From Yponomeuta sedellus (lineage: Eukaryota > Arthropoda > Insecta > Lepidoptera > Yponomeutidae): 64,000 nucleotides of DNA. Numbering within the stretch: position 1 is the stretch's first letter; each line of letters opens with the position of its first letter. The position numbers and the translations under genes were made by a program. The notes under the pieces are model-generated. The model was not told the DNA's origin. It saw only the letters and a list, made by a program, of their open reading frames with translations, and did not search any database. This document shows, piece after piece, positions 22,001-28,383 of this stretch. The stretch is taken from assembly GCA_934045075.1 (NCBI GenBank), contig OW203726.1, positions 15,563,988-15,627,987 on the forward strand, read 5' to 3'.

Positions 22001-23465
22001 TTGTTAAGTTACTTTCTCTAGCAAACTGTATTAAAAAAGTGTTATTGCATTGTTACCAAAAACTTACTAGCCTTTTTTGTCGGAAGAGTCCGACCAGGCT
22101 CATCTCATTATACTAATAATTTTATTAAAGCTCATTTGTTTTCAGATTTACCTCGAGAAGGTCCAAGAATAACGGGAAATGAGCTAGAGACTCGGAAAGG
22201 AGACTTCTTATTCCTAAACTGCACATCTGGAAGATCTTTCCCAGCCGCCATCCTCAGTTGGGACATAGATGGCGAGAAGGTAGCTGAAATTAATTGTGTG
22301 CTTATTCAGACTCAACTCAATCAGACAGCGCTAACTGTTTATCTTTGGGTAAAATCTGTCCATTATATTACAGTTACGTCTTGCACTACAACATTTACAG
22401 AGCTATACGTGGATTAATTCTATGTCTGAGAACCCTGTCAATCAAAGAATTATCTGTTTAATTGTTTATGTATTTAGTTATGCTACCGAATACGTTATGC
22501 AATAAGGCTATGCAACCGAAGGAGGGTTATGTTTTTCGTGTTTATGTATATTTCGTTGTTAGGCTACACTTAGACAATTTGATGGAGTTTAGTTTAAGTG
22601 CTGTCATTCGATTCTTCTTAACTGTTAGTGACAATGATTATATAAAAAATGTAACACAATTTTGAATGACAGGTGACCGAACATTTATTTATAAAATATA
22701 CAGACTTAAAAAAGAAGGAGGTTCTCAGTTTATAAGGATTTGTTTTGTCGTCTTTCAACACAATATTGTCTTATAATAAGTTCATGTGCACCAAATACTA
22801 AAAAGGAATTAAATGAAAAAATACTTAAAATAACAAAAAAACCGGATAGCGTGAAAAATTTAAGAAATTAAAAAAAATCCATTTTCTAACTCACTTCATA
22901 AATGAACTAAAAAATGAATACTAGTTGATCAATTAAATACTTATTTTGTTTTGAATGATTATCGTTGACGGTGTTCACAAAAAAAACGCAGTTGGAGACC
23001 AAATTACAGTAAAAGTATTTAACGCGTTTCTTTTTATGAACACTATCGTCCATAACTGTTGATTGTAAATGTTTCTGCCGAAGTGCAAAAGAGTTTGTTT
23101 GAGAACCTCTGGGTTTTACAATTTATATTACTCTTAAGTATTGATCAAGAGAGATAAGAAAGAAATTAGGTCGCATTGGTGCTTTTAAGTAGTCCGAAGC
23201 GAGCTACGAAGTTCTATTTAGTGATGCCTTAAGAGTTTCAATGACGCGCTTACTTTTCAGGTGAAGGATTCGGAGATGCTGATAGAATATCCACCAACAG
23301 TCCACGCGCACGGTTTGATGTCTTCCGCGTTGGGACTGCGCGTGCCGCTCAGCCGCAGCATGCAGGTGCGCTGCACTGCGCGCGTGGCGCCCGCCTGGCG
23401 GGAGGGCAGCCAGGCAGTCGTTGGCAACGCACTGCTTGCCGACAGCAAGGAGGCCATGCTACTAG
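402..23465 (+). CDS. beat: beaten path family Ig protein, five 5' coding exons (3' end not found)
   Basis: Joining 402-441, 18061-18266, 19713-19848, 22146-22279 and 23261-23465 gives an open frame of 240 codons plus one base. It has a short hydrophobic leader, then two Ig-like domains: Cys39/Trp53/Cys106 and Cys153/Trp166/Cys210. Family hallmarks seen are ECDYELEGNILYSVKWYRDN, then YRCEVSAEAPSF in the first Ig domain. Beat proteins are secreted or membrane-anchored neuronal adhesion molecules; in Drosophila they control axon defasciculation and bind Sidestep-family partners. Introns have GTAAGT/GTGAGT-type donors and pyrimidine-rich AG acceptors, in phases 1, 0, 1, 0 and 1, which is why I trust the joins. 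Intron 1 is 17.6 kb. A terminal exon with a C-terminal tail or GPI/TM signal is expected after 23465 but I could not recognise it. The beat paralog is not assigned. Confidence 0.88.
442..909. other. start of beat intron 1, no further feature seen
   Basis: AT-rich intronic sequence after the exon 1 donor. A short ATA/AAT run lies near 886-900. Nothing else was recognised. Confidence 0.5.
910..1205. repeat. inverted pair of tRNA-derived SINE copies around a palindrome
   Basis: The minus-strand copy at 915-1003 carries the tRNA-like A-box part (TAGCTCAGTTGG in reverse) and the B box with GGTTCGAATCC-type sequence. A plus-strand 5'-truncated copy begins near 1155 with GGTTCGAATCCCGGC and ends at the family tail TTTTAGCCTCTAAATAGG. 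Between them is the perfect palindrome 1082-1153. The same SINE family recurs at 6240, 21926, 28244, 39770, 42911, 43570 and 56469. It is not a functional tRNA gene because the acceptor stem does not pair. Confidence 0.7.
1082..1153. repeat. 72-bp palindrome with perfect 35-bp arms
   Basis: Arms 1082-1116 and 1119-1153 are exact reverse complements with a 2-base spacer. It includes the segment CTTGCAGCCCCGAGTACATT and its complement. Confidence 0.9.
1206..1829. other. intron 1 sequence, nothing recognised
   Basis: Contains a 105-codon open frame at 1228-1545 with no recognisable motif and no family resemblance; treated as chance. Confidence 0.4.
1830..1945 (-). repeat. probable LINE 3'-end fragments
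   Basis: A GC-rich stretch at 1838-1916, followed by TGATAGATAGATAG and GGAACTTTATTGCACAG. Reversed, the latter reads as a 3' UTR end with an AATAAAG-type signal and a (TCTA)n tail, as at 16205-16280. The exact element is not identified. Confidence 0.4.
1946..4160. other. intron 1 sequence with two small inverted repeats
   Basis: Mostly AT-rich with no coding signal. A 12-bp inverted repeat, GCCGCACTCAGA at 3141-3152 and its complement at 3259-3270, and an 11-bp one, GGTATAACCCG at 3498-3508 and its complement at 3567-3577, may be the ends of short MITEs. No target duplications were established. Confidence 0.4.
4165..4320 (+). repeat. tRNA-derived SINE with internal insertion
   Basis: Head with AGTAGAACGCTGGTCTCTCA and a B-box-like GTGGGTTCGAACCCC at about 4254-4268. 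A 20-odd-base insertion lies between two copies of CGTGGG. The tail ATGACTATGTTATTT... resembles that of the SINE family at 19863, 38935 and 61852. Confidence 0.5.
4361..4446. repeat. (TA)43 microsatellite
   Basis: 86 bases of uninterrupted TA, immediately beside the foldback at 4447-4884. Confidence 0.95.
4447..4884. repeat. long foldback (inverted repeat) with 5S-type SINE heads in both arms
   Basis: The left arm starts GCAACAACAGGCGCGGTC and the right arm ends with its complement at 4884. Inner arms carry CCCGG (4651-4655) and CCGGG (4665-4669) around the loop 4656-4664. Arms also share the segment around GCAAGCCCTGCATACG. The right arm additionally holds a TA tract at 4717-4737, where the 5.3-kb tandem duplication begins. 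Confidence 0.8.
4780..4920 (-). repeat. 5S rRNA-derived SINE head (copy in duplication unit 1)
   Basis: Read on the minus strand it has CGAACCAAGTGATTGG, then TTAAGCAACAACAGGCGCGG, then ACAGGATGGGTGA.CG, in the order of the 5S internal promoter elements. Its equivalent in unit 2 is at 10119-10259. Confidence 0.65.
5364..5567. mobile_element. PIF/Harbinger-like MITE, 204 bp
   Basis: Terminal inverted repeats begin GACGGAGTTTACACGTTCAG and pair perfectly for 32 bases, then imperfectly to about 41. It is flanked by TTA at 5361-5363 and 5568-5570, the 3-bp duplication typical of PIF/Harbinger. It has no coding capacity. Confidence 0.8.
5571..6239. other. intron 1 sequence in duplication unit, nothing recognised
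   Basis: AT-rich DNA; the copy is at 10910-11578. A 60-codon frame at 5628-5810 contains a low-complexity CLSVCGYVRI stretch and has no family match that I recognise. Confidence 0.4.
6240..6330 (-). repeat. 5'-truncated tRNA-derived SINE
   Basis: Reversed, it reads B-box remnant, TAGTTTCTAAATAGG and the family tail ...CACGGGTTAGTGCATTAAAA. The A-box half is missing. The copy in unit 2 is at about 11579-11669. Confidence 0.65.
6331..7290. other. intron 1 sequence in duplication unit, nothing recognised
   Basis: No open frame or repeat signature recognised; duplicate at 11670-12629. Confidence 0.4.
7295..7552 (-). pseudogene. LINE fragment, C-terminal RNase H/zinc-knuckle region
   Basis: The minus frame reads PVHLAKIRVRDNSLCECGLD, then GSAEHLLFSCPNL. 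The C.CG......EHLLF.CP pattern is the cysteine-histidine tail after the RNase H domain of R1/Jockey-group LINEs. Only about 85 codons remain. It is on the opposite strand to beat and not part of it. Confidence 0.65.
7743..8355 (+). pseudogene. 5'-truncated LINE, reverse transcriptase C-terminal domain and 3' end
   Basis: The open frame includes VLVPTLMYGSETWVWQKKQE, MRSLRSMCSV, GILRLFGHVERM and GKGRPRRTYIDQIG. This is the conserved C-terminal region of a widespread arthropod LINE-encoded endonuclease/reverse transcriptase. A one-base shift near 8215-8230 moves the rest (NVDEAKVICQDRGKWQSLVS) into another frame. The 3' end is GAGGTTATGTATGTATG, a (TATG)n tail. The same 3' end recurs at 13082, 34729 (reversed), 39955, 61553 and 63441. 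The catalytic RT core is absent. Confidence 0.75.
8728..8905 (-). repeat. RTE-type LINE 3' end with (GAA)n tail
   Basis: On the minus strand the coding end reads RSGGRPPTRWDDDLRKTAGR, then a short UTR containing GGGCTATGTCCAGCAGTGG and a GAA-repeat tail (8730-8750 as CTT on plus). The GRPP.RW.DD motif is the usual C-terminus of lepidopteran RTE elements. It abuts the Jockey/CR1-like frame without a stop. Confidence 0.65.
8835..10016 (-). pseudogene. Jockey/CR1-like LINE reverse transcriptase fragment, unit 1
   Basis: 376-codon minus-strand frame (9965-8835). Visible RT blocks are LNEKKSPGSDKMRAKNL, IIRPIHKKGNYTDCNNYRPI, NKQFGFQKNKNT, VFVDFSKAFDTLN, TAQGSILAP and the catalytic YQFADDT, followed by HSHSCLHQYKPACGC. 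The last 25 codons come from the RTE end at 8728-8905, so the frame is chimeric. The 5' side is cut by the duplication junction at 10016; the endonuclease half is missing here and survives only beside unit 2. No RNase H follows, so the element is dead. Confidence 0.85.
10703..10906. mobile_element. PIF/Harbinger-like MITE, copy in unit 2
   Basis: Identical to 5364-5567, carried along by the tandem duplication rather than by a separate insertion; the TTA duplications are at 10700-10702 and 10907-10909. Confidence 0.8.
11579..11669 (-). repeat. 5'-truncated tRNA-derived SINE, copy in unit 2
   Basis: Same as 6240-6330, duplicated with the 5.3-kb unit. Confidence 0.65.
12634..12891 (-). pseudogene. 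LINE C-terminal fragment, copy in unit 2
   Basis: Identical in sequence to 7295-7552, carried by the duplication. Confidence 0.65.
13082..13694 (+). pseudogene. 5'-truncated LINE C-terminal domain, copy in unit 2
   Basis: Identical peptide to the copy at 7743-8355, including the shift before the stop; duplicated with the 5.3-kb unit. Confidence 0.75.
14067..14244 (-). repeat. RTE-type LINE 3' end, copy in unit 2
   Basis: Same as 8728-8905. Confidence 0.65.
14174..15355 (-). pseudogene. Jockey/CR1-like LINE reverse transcriptase, unit 2
   Basis: Same 376-codon frame (15304-14174) as unit 1 but with His in place of Pro in the RPIHKKG block, from the base difference at 15024. RPIHKKG is the usual family form, so unit 1 has the ancestral state. 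It continues upstream into the linker and endonuclease region at 15330-16850. The FADD catalytic motif is present; the 3' third is replaced by an RTE fragment. Confidence 0.85.
15330..16144 (-). pseudogene. Jockey/CR1-like LINE, end of endonuclease domain and linker
   Basis: Minus-strand frames. FFVIGDNNLDLKQ lies at about 16075-16115 and SCIDHIFTRLHC at 15957-15986; these are the GD.N and DHIF blocks of an apurinic-type endonuclease. A frame change occurs in a run of A residues between them. The 230-codon frame then gives the lysine-rich linker, ending in a stop just before the RT frame. It joins the RT fragment of unit 2 without a gap. Confidence 0.75.
16145..16280 (+). mobile_element. short retroelement insertion with (TCTA)n tail, target duplication AGATATA
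   Basis: It splits the LINE endonuclease domain. AGATATA occurs at 16138-16144 and 16281-16287. The insert reads TTGTCTGGAAGAAATTAC, AATAAGGCCGCC, then a GCAATAAAGAA signal and TCTA repeats, the 3' end of a common lepidopteran LINE/SINE. It is opposite in orientation to its host. Confidence 0.7.
16275..16860 (-). pseudogene. Jockey/CR1-like LINE, N-terminal endonuclease domain
   Basis: 157-codon minus frame beginning at 16748. It includes LLILHVNIRSM (the N.RS block), IIVSEANI (usual form SET/SEA.W) and RRRGGGLIIYAHKSV, then ILCAVCRPPN. This is the first half of the endonuclease domain. A short repeat inserted at 16145-16280 separates it from the second half. Confidence 0.75.
16861..17188. 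other. intron 1 sequence, nothing recognised
   Basis: AT-rich; no coding or repeat signature recognised. Confidence 0.4.
17189..17515 (+). repeat. near full-length 5S rRNA-derived SINE
   Basis: The head begins GCGCTCGTAGCCTAGTGG. The promoter-like part has AAGCAACAACAGGCGCGG and TACTGGATGGGTGACC, close to the 5S rRNA sequence around AAGCAAC...GGGCGCGGT and TACTTGGATGGGTGACC. The body has GGCTTCATAACTTCTGACAG and the tail has GATGCAGGAAGAGACCCGTG and CAGTGGGGACGTACAA. The 90-codon frames on either strand are by-products. Confidence 0.7.
17516..18060. other. end of beat intron 1
   Basis: AT-rich, with a pyrimidine-rich run before the exon 2 acceptor at 18059-18060. No repeat recognised. Confidence 0.5.
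18061..18266 (+). CDS. beat: beat exon 2, first half of Ig domain 1
   Basis: Acceptor TTTAAG before 18061 and donor GTAAGT at 18267. It encodes residues 14-82: a strand-A motif ending in VTVP, the first Ig cysteine (Cys39) and the core Trp53 in SVKWYRDNEEFYRYMPKF. The ELEG..YSVKWY..EFYRY pattern is the clearest beat-family mark. It ends in phase 0. Confidence 0.9.
18267..18950. other. beat intron 2, first part, low-complexity
   Basis: AT-rich, with an (ATA)n run near 18749-18774 and CACCTCACTTACCTCACC-type repeats at 18789-18820. No coding signal. Confidence 0.4.
18955..19062 (+). repeat. 5S-type SINE, 3' part only
   Basis: Contains CTCGGACTTGGCCCCCGTGG and GTGGAGTATGGCCTAACC, then ...CCCAGCAGTGGGGACATAC, matching the tail of 17189-17515. 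Confidence 0.7.
19713..19848 (+). CDS. beat: beat exon 3, second half of Ig domain 1
   Basis: Acceptor TTGTCGCAG, donor GTAAGT at 19849. It encodes residues 83-127, including VSLHQVTLKSSGLYRCEVSA with the second Ig cysteine (Cys106) and the APSF motif of the family. It ends one base into the next codon, completed by exon 4. A SINE begins 15 bases after the donor, yet the splice site is intact. Confidence 0.9.
19863..20228 (+). repeat. tRNA-derived SINE, second family
   Basis: The head GCGGTGGTAGCTCAGTCGGT has an A-box-like part and AGGTTCGATCCCCAGTGCG a B box. The body GAAGGAAAACATCGTGAGGA recurs at 40300, 54695 and 61968. It lies in beat intron 3, 15 bases from the donor. Confidence 0.7.
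20436..21005 (+). repeat. minisatellite, three units of about 190-200 bp
   Basis: Units start with GTGATAGGATTTACCAAAAG at 20436, 20637 and 20829 (periods 201 and 192). Shared blocks are GAGATAATGGAACTAACA, GCTTGAATCAAGTAAATTGG and ATACACAAATGTGTGAGCTT. The third unit is more diverged and loses part of the middle. It lies within beat intron 3. Confidence 0.85.
21280..21548 (-). repeat. RTE-type LINE 3' end, GC-rich UTR, (GAA)n tail
   Basis: On plus it reads CTT repeats (21282-21300), then CCACTGCTGGACATAGCC, then a GC-rich block with GCAGGGGGCGCTGCTGCC and CGCCTTTTACGACACCCG. Nearly the same block is at 54237-54480. Only the 3' UTR is present; the open frames here are by-products. Confidence 0.7.
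21578..21768. mobile_element. foldback MITE, CCCGACGTTTCGG family
   Basis: The left arm AATAGGTCCAATTGCGATTA pairs imperfectly with AATAATCGAAATAAGACCTA near the right end. The interior has TTCCCGACCTTTCGGCAGCG. Same family as 39194-39565. Confidence 0.55.
21926..21990 (+). repeat. 5'-truncated tRNA-derived SINE
   Basis: Begins at GGTCGCGGGTTCGAATCCCG (B box) and runs to the tail TTTAGCCTCTAAATAGG. Confidence 0.65.
22146..22279 (+). CDS. beat: beat exon 4, first half of Ig domain 2
   Basis: Acceptor TTTTCAG, donor GTAGCT at 22280 (weaker than the others). It encodes residues 128-172, with EGPRITG at the domain boundary, Cys153 in LNCTS (an N-glycosylation sequon) and the core Trp166 in LSWDIDGEK. 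It ends in phase 0, matching exon 5. Confidence 0.87.
22280..23260. other. beat intron 4, no feature recognised
   Basis: AT-rich; ORFs here (including 22462-22665) are AT-rich chance frames. The polypyrimidine tract TTACTTTTCAG ends it. Confidence 0.5.
23261..23465 (+). CDS. beat: beat exon 5, second half of Ig domain 2
   Basis: Acceptor ACTTTTCAG, donor GTGAGT at 23466. It encodes residues 173-240: SSALGLRVPL, then MQVRCTARVAPAW with the second cysteine of Ig2 (Cys210), then a tail ending in SKEAMLL. It is GC-rich compared with its surroundings. It ends in phase 1, so at least one further exon must exist. A diverged partial copy follows at 23531-23751. Confidence 0.87.
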
Positions 23466-23530
23466 GTGAGTCGCTGATATGTCCCTGTGGGCATGCCTCT
23501 GTCAATGTGGTGAGTCATGTGCAAGTCTCT

Positions 23531-23751
23531 GCAGTATGCAGGTGCGGTGCACTGCGCGCGTGGCTGTAAGGCAGCCATGGACTCGATTCTGTCTTCCTAC
23601 TTATTAATCTGTGGGCTAATCGGCTTTGCAATGTACATCAAATCGTTACAGTAAATCATGAATTGTAGTTTAATGAAACTGGCTCCAAGGGACGATAGCG
23701 TCAGCAATGCGCCGCTTTTAGGCAACAAAGAAGCAATTTACTTGGTAAGTT
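23531..23751 (+). pseudogene. diverged partial copy of beat exon 5 (decayed or alternative exon)
   Basis: Bases 23531-23563 match exon 5 bases 23355-23387 with two mismatches and encode the same peptide, SMQVRCTARVA. About 100 bases of unrelated sequence with stops follow. Then 23700-23751 encodes SNAPLLGNKEAIYL and runs into a GTAAGT donor, parallel to GNALLADSKEAMLL plus GTGAGT at the end of exon 5. This is a duplicated exon split by an insertion. As it stands the frame is interrupted, so it is probably a pseudo-exon. The second piece alone could still act as a short exon. Confidence 0.6.
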
Positions 23752-24350
23752 ACAAACGACACTTTGGTACAGATCTTTTATCTCTCGGTAGCAGCGAGTG
23801 AGCAATACTTATAGTTGCAACGTGCTTAGACATAAAATACGCACAAAGGCTAGACGAACAGATTGTACTGAAAATTCACTGGCTTTCGCAAACAGAAATA
23901 GACCATTCCACCAGGCAGCGTGGGTTGCAAGATTTCTAATATACCTCATACTTGTATATTGTAACAGAATCTCATATCTCTTTGCTCGGCTCAGCACCCG
24001 AGGAAGAGAACTAGCAACAGCCGTAAGGCGCTTATACTTTCATTTGTTACAAAAATGTGTTCAAGGGAGGCGAGCATGAGGTGTCTTTTCCATTCTCACC
24101 TCAAGAACACAAGGGAAATAGTTCTCTCCCCCACTTCCTTTACTACGACAGCACCACACTATAGGGGTAGAACCTGATTTTAACTTTATTCTGTTACTAT
24201 GCCCTCGGCTAGGTTTGCATGAGATTCAGGGCCAGATGTTGGCCGCTGCGGTTCTCGTACCAAACAGTCTGTTAATATACCGTCTAGCCGTCGTTTGTAT
24301 GTTTAATGAAGTTTGGTTAAGTTTTTATTAGAGATATTATTATTATGTAT
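23752..24350. other. sequence after the exon 5 copy, nothing recognised
   Basis: A 93-codon frame at 23798-24079 has a hydrophobic stretch but no acceptor in the right phase that I can defend as a beat terminal exon. Confidence 0.35.
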
Positions 24351-24354
24351 TACT

Positions 24355-24552
24355 AGCTATCTGACCATCTCTTTTTTGGTCTGCCTCGTCTTCTTAAGTG
24401 GCCTCGCGGGTACCATTCTGTGACCTTTCTTTCTTAAGAGATGGTCAGACAGCATAGTGGCTGTCGCAGGTAGAGCATGGGAGAGCGCAGCTAGAGATAG
24501 GGACCGCTGGGCTTATCTGGAGGAGGCCTTCACCCGTAGAGGGGACCCTTAA
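24355..24552 (+). repeat. small inverted repeat plus LINE 3'-end fragment
   Basis: CTATCTGACCATCTCTT at 24357-24373 pairs with AAGAGATGGTCAGACAG at 24436-24452, one mismatch. Next, 24487-24552 encodes AARDRDRWAYLEEAFTRRGD and a stop, like the C-terminal .DR..W..LEEA.. end of LINE polyproteins. Confidence 0.5.
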
Positions 24553-25049
24553 TTATAATTTAAAGTTTATTACTAGAATTCATGTTTTTTTTAAGTGGCT
24601 TTATTTATTTATTACTAGCTAACTCGACAAAAGTGGTTTTGTCATATTAATCTCCTACGACCTATTCTCAGATCTACAAAATATAGGTATATTAAAAAAA
24701 ACCATAGAAATCGATAACATTACTATTCTTAAATTTATTATCATTAATAGTCGATTGAAAGATTGTCAATTAGTGAACGGGAAACTAAGGGGTACGTTTC
24801 TTAAGTCCTCAAAACAGGACTACGTCGTATTTTAATTTGGCAAATTTCCTTTGTCCCCAATATTGTACTGAACTCCAGAAATACAGCCGAGGCGGTGGAA
24901 GATGTTTGGTTAGTGTAAGTTTGACAGACTCCTACGAACCTTTTTCCGCGTATTAACTTCCAGCGTGGGTTCATACACAGTCAGTTTCAGCTTAATCATT
25001 ATAATTAAATTTATATAAGTAAAGATAGACATAGGTTTTTATAGGCTAT

Positions 25050-25352
25050 ACACGAAGCGCTCGTGGTCCAGTCGAACCGAGTAATTGGAATCAATCACGC
25101 GGTCAGGTGAAGGATGGGTGACCGTCGCGTGACTACCGCTAGCGGCCTATTCCATCCTTCGCAAGATACGTTAAGCCTCGTCAGAGGCCTTATGGTTGGC
25201 TTGATAACTTCTGACAGTATGGCCCGCCACTGTCTTGCAATCCTCCATCACCCGGACTTGGCCTCCGTGGTGGAGTATGGCCTAACTTTCCTACGATGCA
25301 GGAAGAGACCCGTACCCCAGCAGTGGGGACATACAAGCGTTAATATAGGCTC
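25050..25352 (+). repeat. 5S rRNA-derived SINE, internally deleted
   Basis: GAAGCGCTCGTGGTCCAGTC head, GAAGGATGGGTGACCGTCGC promoter-like block, and tail ending CAGCAGTGGGGACATACAAG. The A-box part between CAATCAC and CGCGGTCAGG is missing about 15 bases compared with 17189-17515. Confidence 0.7.
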
Positions 25353-26639
25353 GATGTAAAGAAAACAGAAAGTTGTTGACAACAACAGTAAACTTGGTAA
25401 CTTTGTATGTTTCTAAGTCTAGTAAAGCTTTAGAGGAGAGGCTTGATTAAGTAACACTACCACTACGCTAAGCGACATCAAAGAAAAAATATTTTTACAG
25501 GTTGGTTTTGCAAAAAGTATCAAACCAAGACCAAGATAGATTTTTAAGACTCACGACCAAGAACCTTGGACTACATAGCATAAATGCCAAGAATAGCTAT
25601 TTTTGCCAAAAATTACAATTACTATGATTAAAAGATTGATCGGTCACCTATAACAAATACTGCATGATGTTATAAAGCGATTTTTTAATTGGTCACTCGC
25701 TAATATAGTCGAGTAACTATATTATTTTTGGAAAAAGGGTTGGTAAAGAAAAACATTGTAAATACATTCTTTGTAGTTAGCTTTTTACGACCCCTCCTTA
25801 AACTTTTTGTTTCTTGTTTAGTCGCAGTTAACATTACTAAAATGAGTTTTTTAGCCTATTGAATTTGGTAGAACTGATGACTAAGACAACCGGTTCACTC
25901 TCCAAACGAAGTTCCTTCTCACACAAATTACTTAAGTACACAGCAGGTCCTACACTAAACTTAAAACATTATGTTTTAATCATCATAGTAATTTTTCATT
26001 TTATAATCTGGCCCAGAAGCTGCCTGTTTTCATTTTTGTTGTATACATATAAATGTAAGTGCGTTAAAGATATATTTTAATTGATTCACCAACTTACATG
26101 CCTTGCCTAGTTTCGGCCCGCCTGGAAACGTTTGTACCTTTTTCGTATTTCGTTAAAATTAGTCATCAATGTAAATGTACCATGTTTGTGCAATCAATAT
26201 ATACTTTACTTACTTTACTAATGAAACCGCATGTGCAGTAAATCAGCCATTACTAGCATGCTGTGGGCTCGTGGCACTGCGGCATTATTATAGCCTAGTT
26301 ATACCGGCTATTAACTCTGTTTTTACCCAACTGCGGAGGAGCTTATATAGGAGGTTAATGTATTAAGTACTTGCCTATGTCTCTTCGTTATCCTAAACCA
26401 ATGGTCAGATTTAATCAATTCGTCGTTTTTGAGCAAATATGTCATTTTTGCGTAGACTGTATGTAATTACAATGATTCAAACGAAAAAATAACATTAATA
26501 AAACGAAAATATAAAAGCGTAATAAAAATAACCAACAACCCGACTGCTGAACATAAGTACTAAGCAGTCGGAAACAAAATTCAACAATATACCCTATCGT
26601 GAAGTACCTAGATAAGCTTAGTAGTAAGGTTCGGCAGTC
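25353..26639. other. no feature recognised
   Basis: AT-rich. The 25859-26080 frame has a hydrophobic segment but no supporting homology. Confidence 0.35.
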
Positions 26640-26647
26640 GGTTAGTT

Positions 26648-27060
26648 CAGTGGTTCTTAACCTTTTAGTCATGAGGGACCCTTTTACGAAATTCCTTTCT
26701 TGTTATGGACCTTCCAGTAGGTTTAATGTAAATTCATTATCATCAACTCATTATGTCCCCACCTATGGGCACGGGTCTCTTCCCTAAGGAAAGTATAGGC
26801 CATACTCCACCACGGGGCTAAGTCCGGAGGCTTGCTAGACTAGTCTTGCTGTCAGAAGTTTTCAAGCCGCCCTAAGGCCTCTGACTTGGCTTAACTATTG
26901 GTAATATACGGTATCTAAATGTGAATAGATTAAGACTTGTGGGCATAATTTTAGGACTAACAATCATTTAATTATTTTTGTGCAATAATAGCTTTGTGGA
27001 CCACTTGGAATGCCTCCAGAGGTCACCAGTGGTCCGCGGACCACCGGTTACGAACCACTG
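26648..27060. mobile_element. hAT-type MITE, 413 bp, with 8-bp target duplication
   Basis: The left end CAGTGGTTCTTAACC pairs with GGTTACGAACCACTG at the right end. GGTTAGTT is present on both sides (26640-26647 and 27061-27068), the 8-bp signature of hAT transposition. It contains a nested reversed SINE tail at 26745-26900. No transposase is encoded. Confidence 0.9.
26745..26900 (-). repeat. 5S-type SINE 3' part nested in the hAT MITE
   Basis: Contains TATGTCCCCACCTATGGGCA, GGCCATACTCCACCACGGGG and AAGGCCTCTGACTTGGCTTA on plus, the reverse of the SINE tail. Confidence 0.7.
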
Positions 27061-27068
27061 GGTTAGTT

Positions 27069-28177
27069 GGGTATTTGTTTTTTTTTTTTGTTTTTTTTGG
27101 CCTATTAAGAAGAGGTAAAATAGCTATTTGTTCTATTTTCAGTGCGGAGCTCCAGTGCGACAAACAAGTTAAGTGTGGTGTTAATAATGGCTGGACTTCT
27201 CCTTTGTCTTCGAACTTTCTCATCGGGCTCAGGAACGTGATGAATCATCATAATTTTTCCTTCTATTTTTGTAAAAAGAGTTAAGGTAACTTTCGCAAGG
27301 TCTGGAAAAGACTACTGATATATTATTCCTTCTAGTATTTTTTTTAACTAAATCAGCTTTACATGTTTTAGCGTTGTAAAAAGGTACATCTAACTTTTTT
27401 TTAAGGTCATATTTAATTATTTTTGTAAATAATTATCAATAATGTAATTAAAAATATAGGATGATAAACTGACTTTTCCTAAGTACATGTAGCCGATATA
27501 GAAACTAGTTGGAATAGGTTGTGTAAGACTTACCGTCGGCATAAGTCTTAACATGAAGTTTTTAAAACCTAAAATATACAGGGTCGTTTGTAGTATATGG
27601 AATTTCCGAAACACCCGAATCACAATTGGTATCACAAGTATTTTTTCAGTTATTTTTACATTTATATTTTATGAAATATTAGGTATTATATACTTTATTA
27701 AAAACAAGATTTACGTACTTCATTAATGTTGCGTAGAAGAATGGACATTGCATTCATAAGTTCATGAAGCATTATAAATTTATAGTTGTTAATCATTTTA
27801 TTTATCTAACAGCGCCACTGCAAACTCACGACACAAACTTTCGTCTTACTCACATGTATGTTAATTCCCTTTCTTTTAAAAGCCTCATCCATTATGACTG
27901 GAGTTCTTCGACCGATGATGCAAATAGAACCTGATCATCGGCGTAGTTATAACAATAACAAGCATTTCACAAGTAACTCACCCATCCTGATCCACAGTCT
28001 CTCCTTCTTTAATATATATATTTTTTAAATTGCTTGTGATATTTACTACGCCGCCCATCTCCATTGTTGCCGTTTTCAAAAGTGAATTGTTAGGATGCAG
28101 TACTTTCAAGTATTTTTTCGTAAGCATTTAACAAACATTGGAACAGATTTTTGATCATTTTAATGACTCAATTTGAC
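27069..28177. other. no feature recognised
   Basis: AT-rich, with a T-rich run at 27077-27100. No coding evidence. Confidence 0.4.
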
Positions 28178-28383
28178 ATCACTTCAGGTTATTTATTTTT
28201 AATGCACTAACCCGTGCTAAGGACAATGTTAAAAAATTGCCGGTGATGCCGGTGAGTCGCCTATTAGCTCAGTTGGAAAGAGCGCTGGCACGGATAGCCG
28301 GAGGTCGCGGGTTCGAATCCTGGCATGGGTGGAATTTTTAGCCTCTAAATAGGTTCTTTTTTAAATCACTTCAGGTATTTATT
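28178..28383 (+). mobile_element. tRNA-derived SINE with inverted tail inside one target duplication
   Basis: The target duplication ATCACTTCAGGT(T)ATTTATT is at 28178-28197 and 28365-28383, differing by one base. Inside, 28200-28235 is the SINE tail in reverse (TAATGCACTAACCCGTGC), followed by a forward SINE with A box (ATTAGCTCAGTTGGAAAGAG) and B box (GCGGGTTCGAATCCTGGC), ending after CCTCTAAATAGG. The whole inverted structure therefore inserted as a unit. Confidence 0.8.

Noticed and set aside
25859..26080. Candidate terminal exon of beat with a hydrophobic end
   Set aside because: No Beat-like sequence, and the apparent acceptor (TTTTTTAG) and phase cannot be supported against chance in AT-rich DNA.
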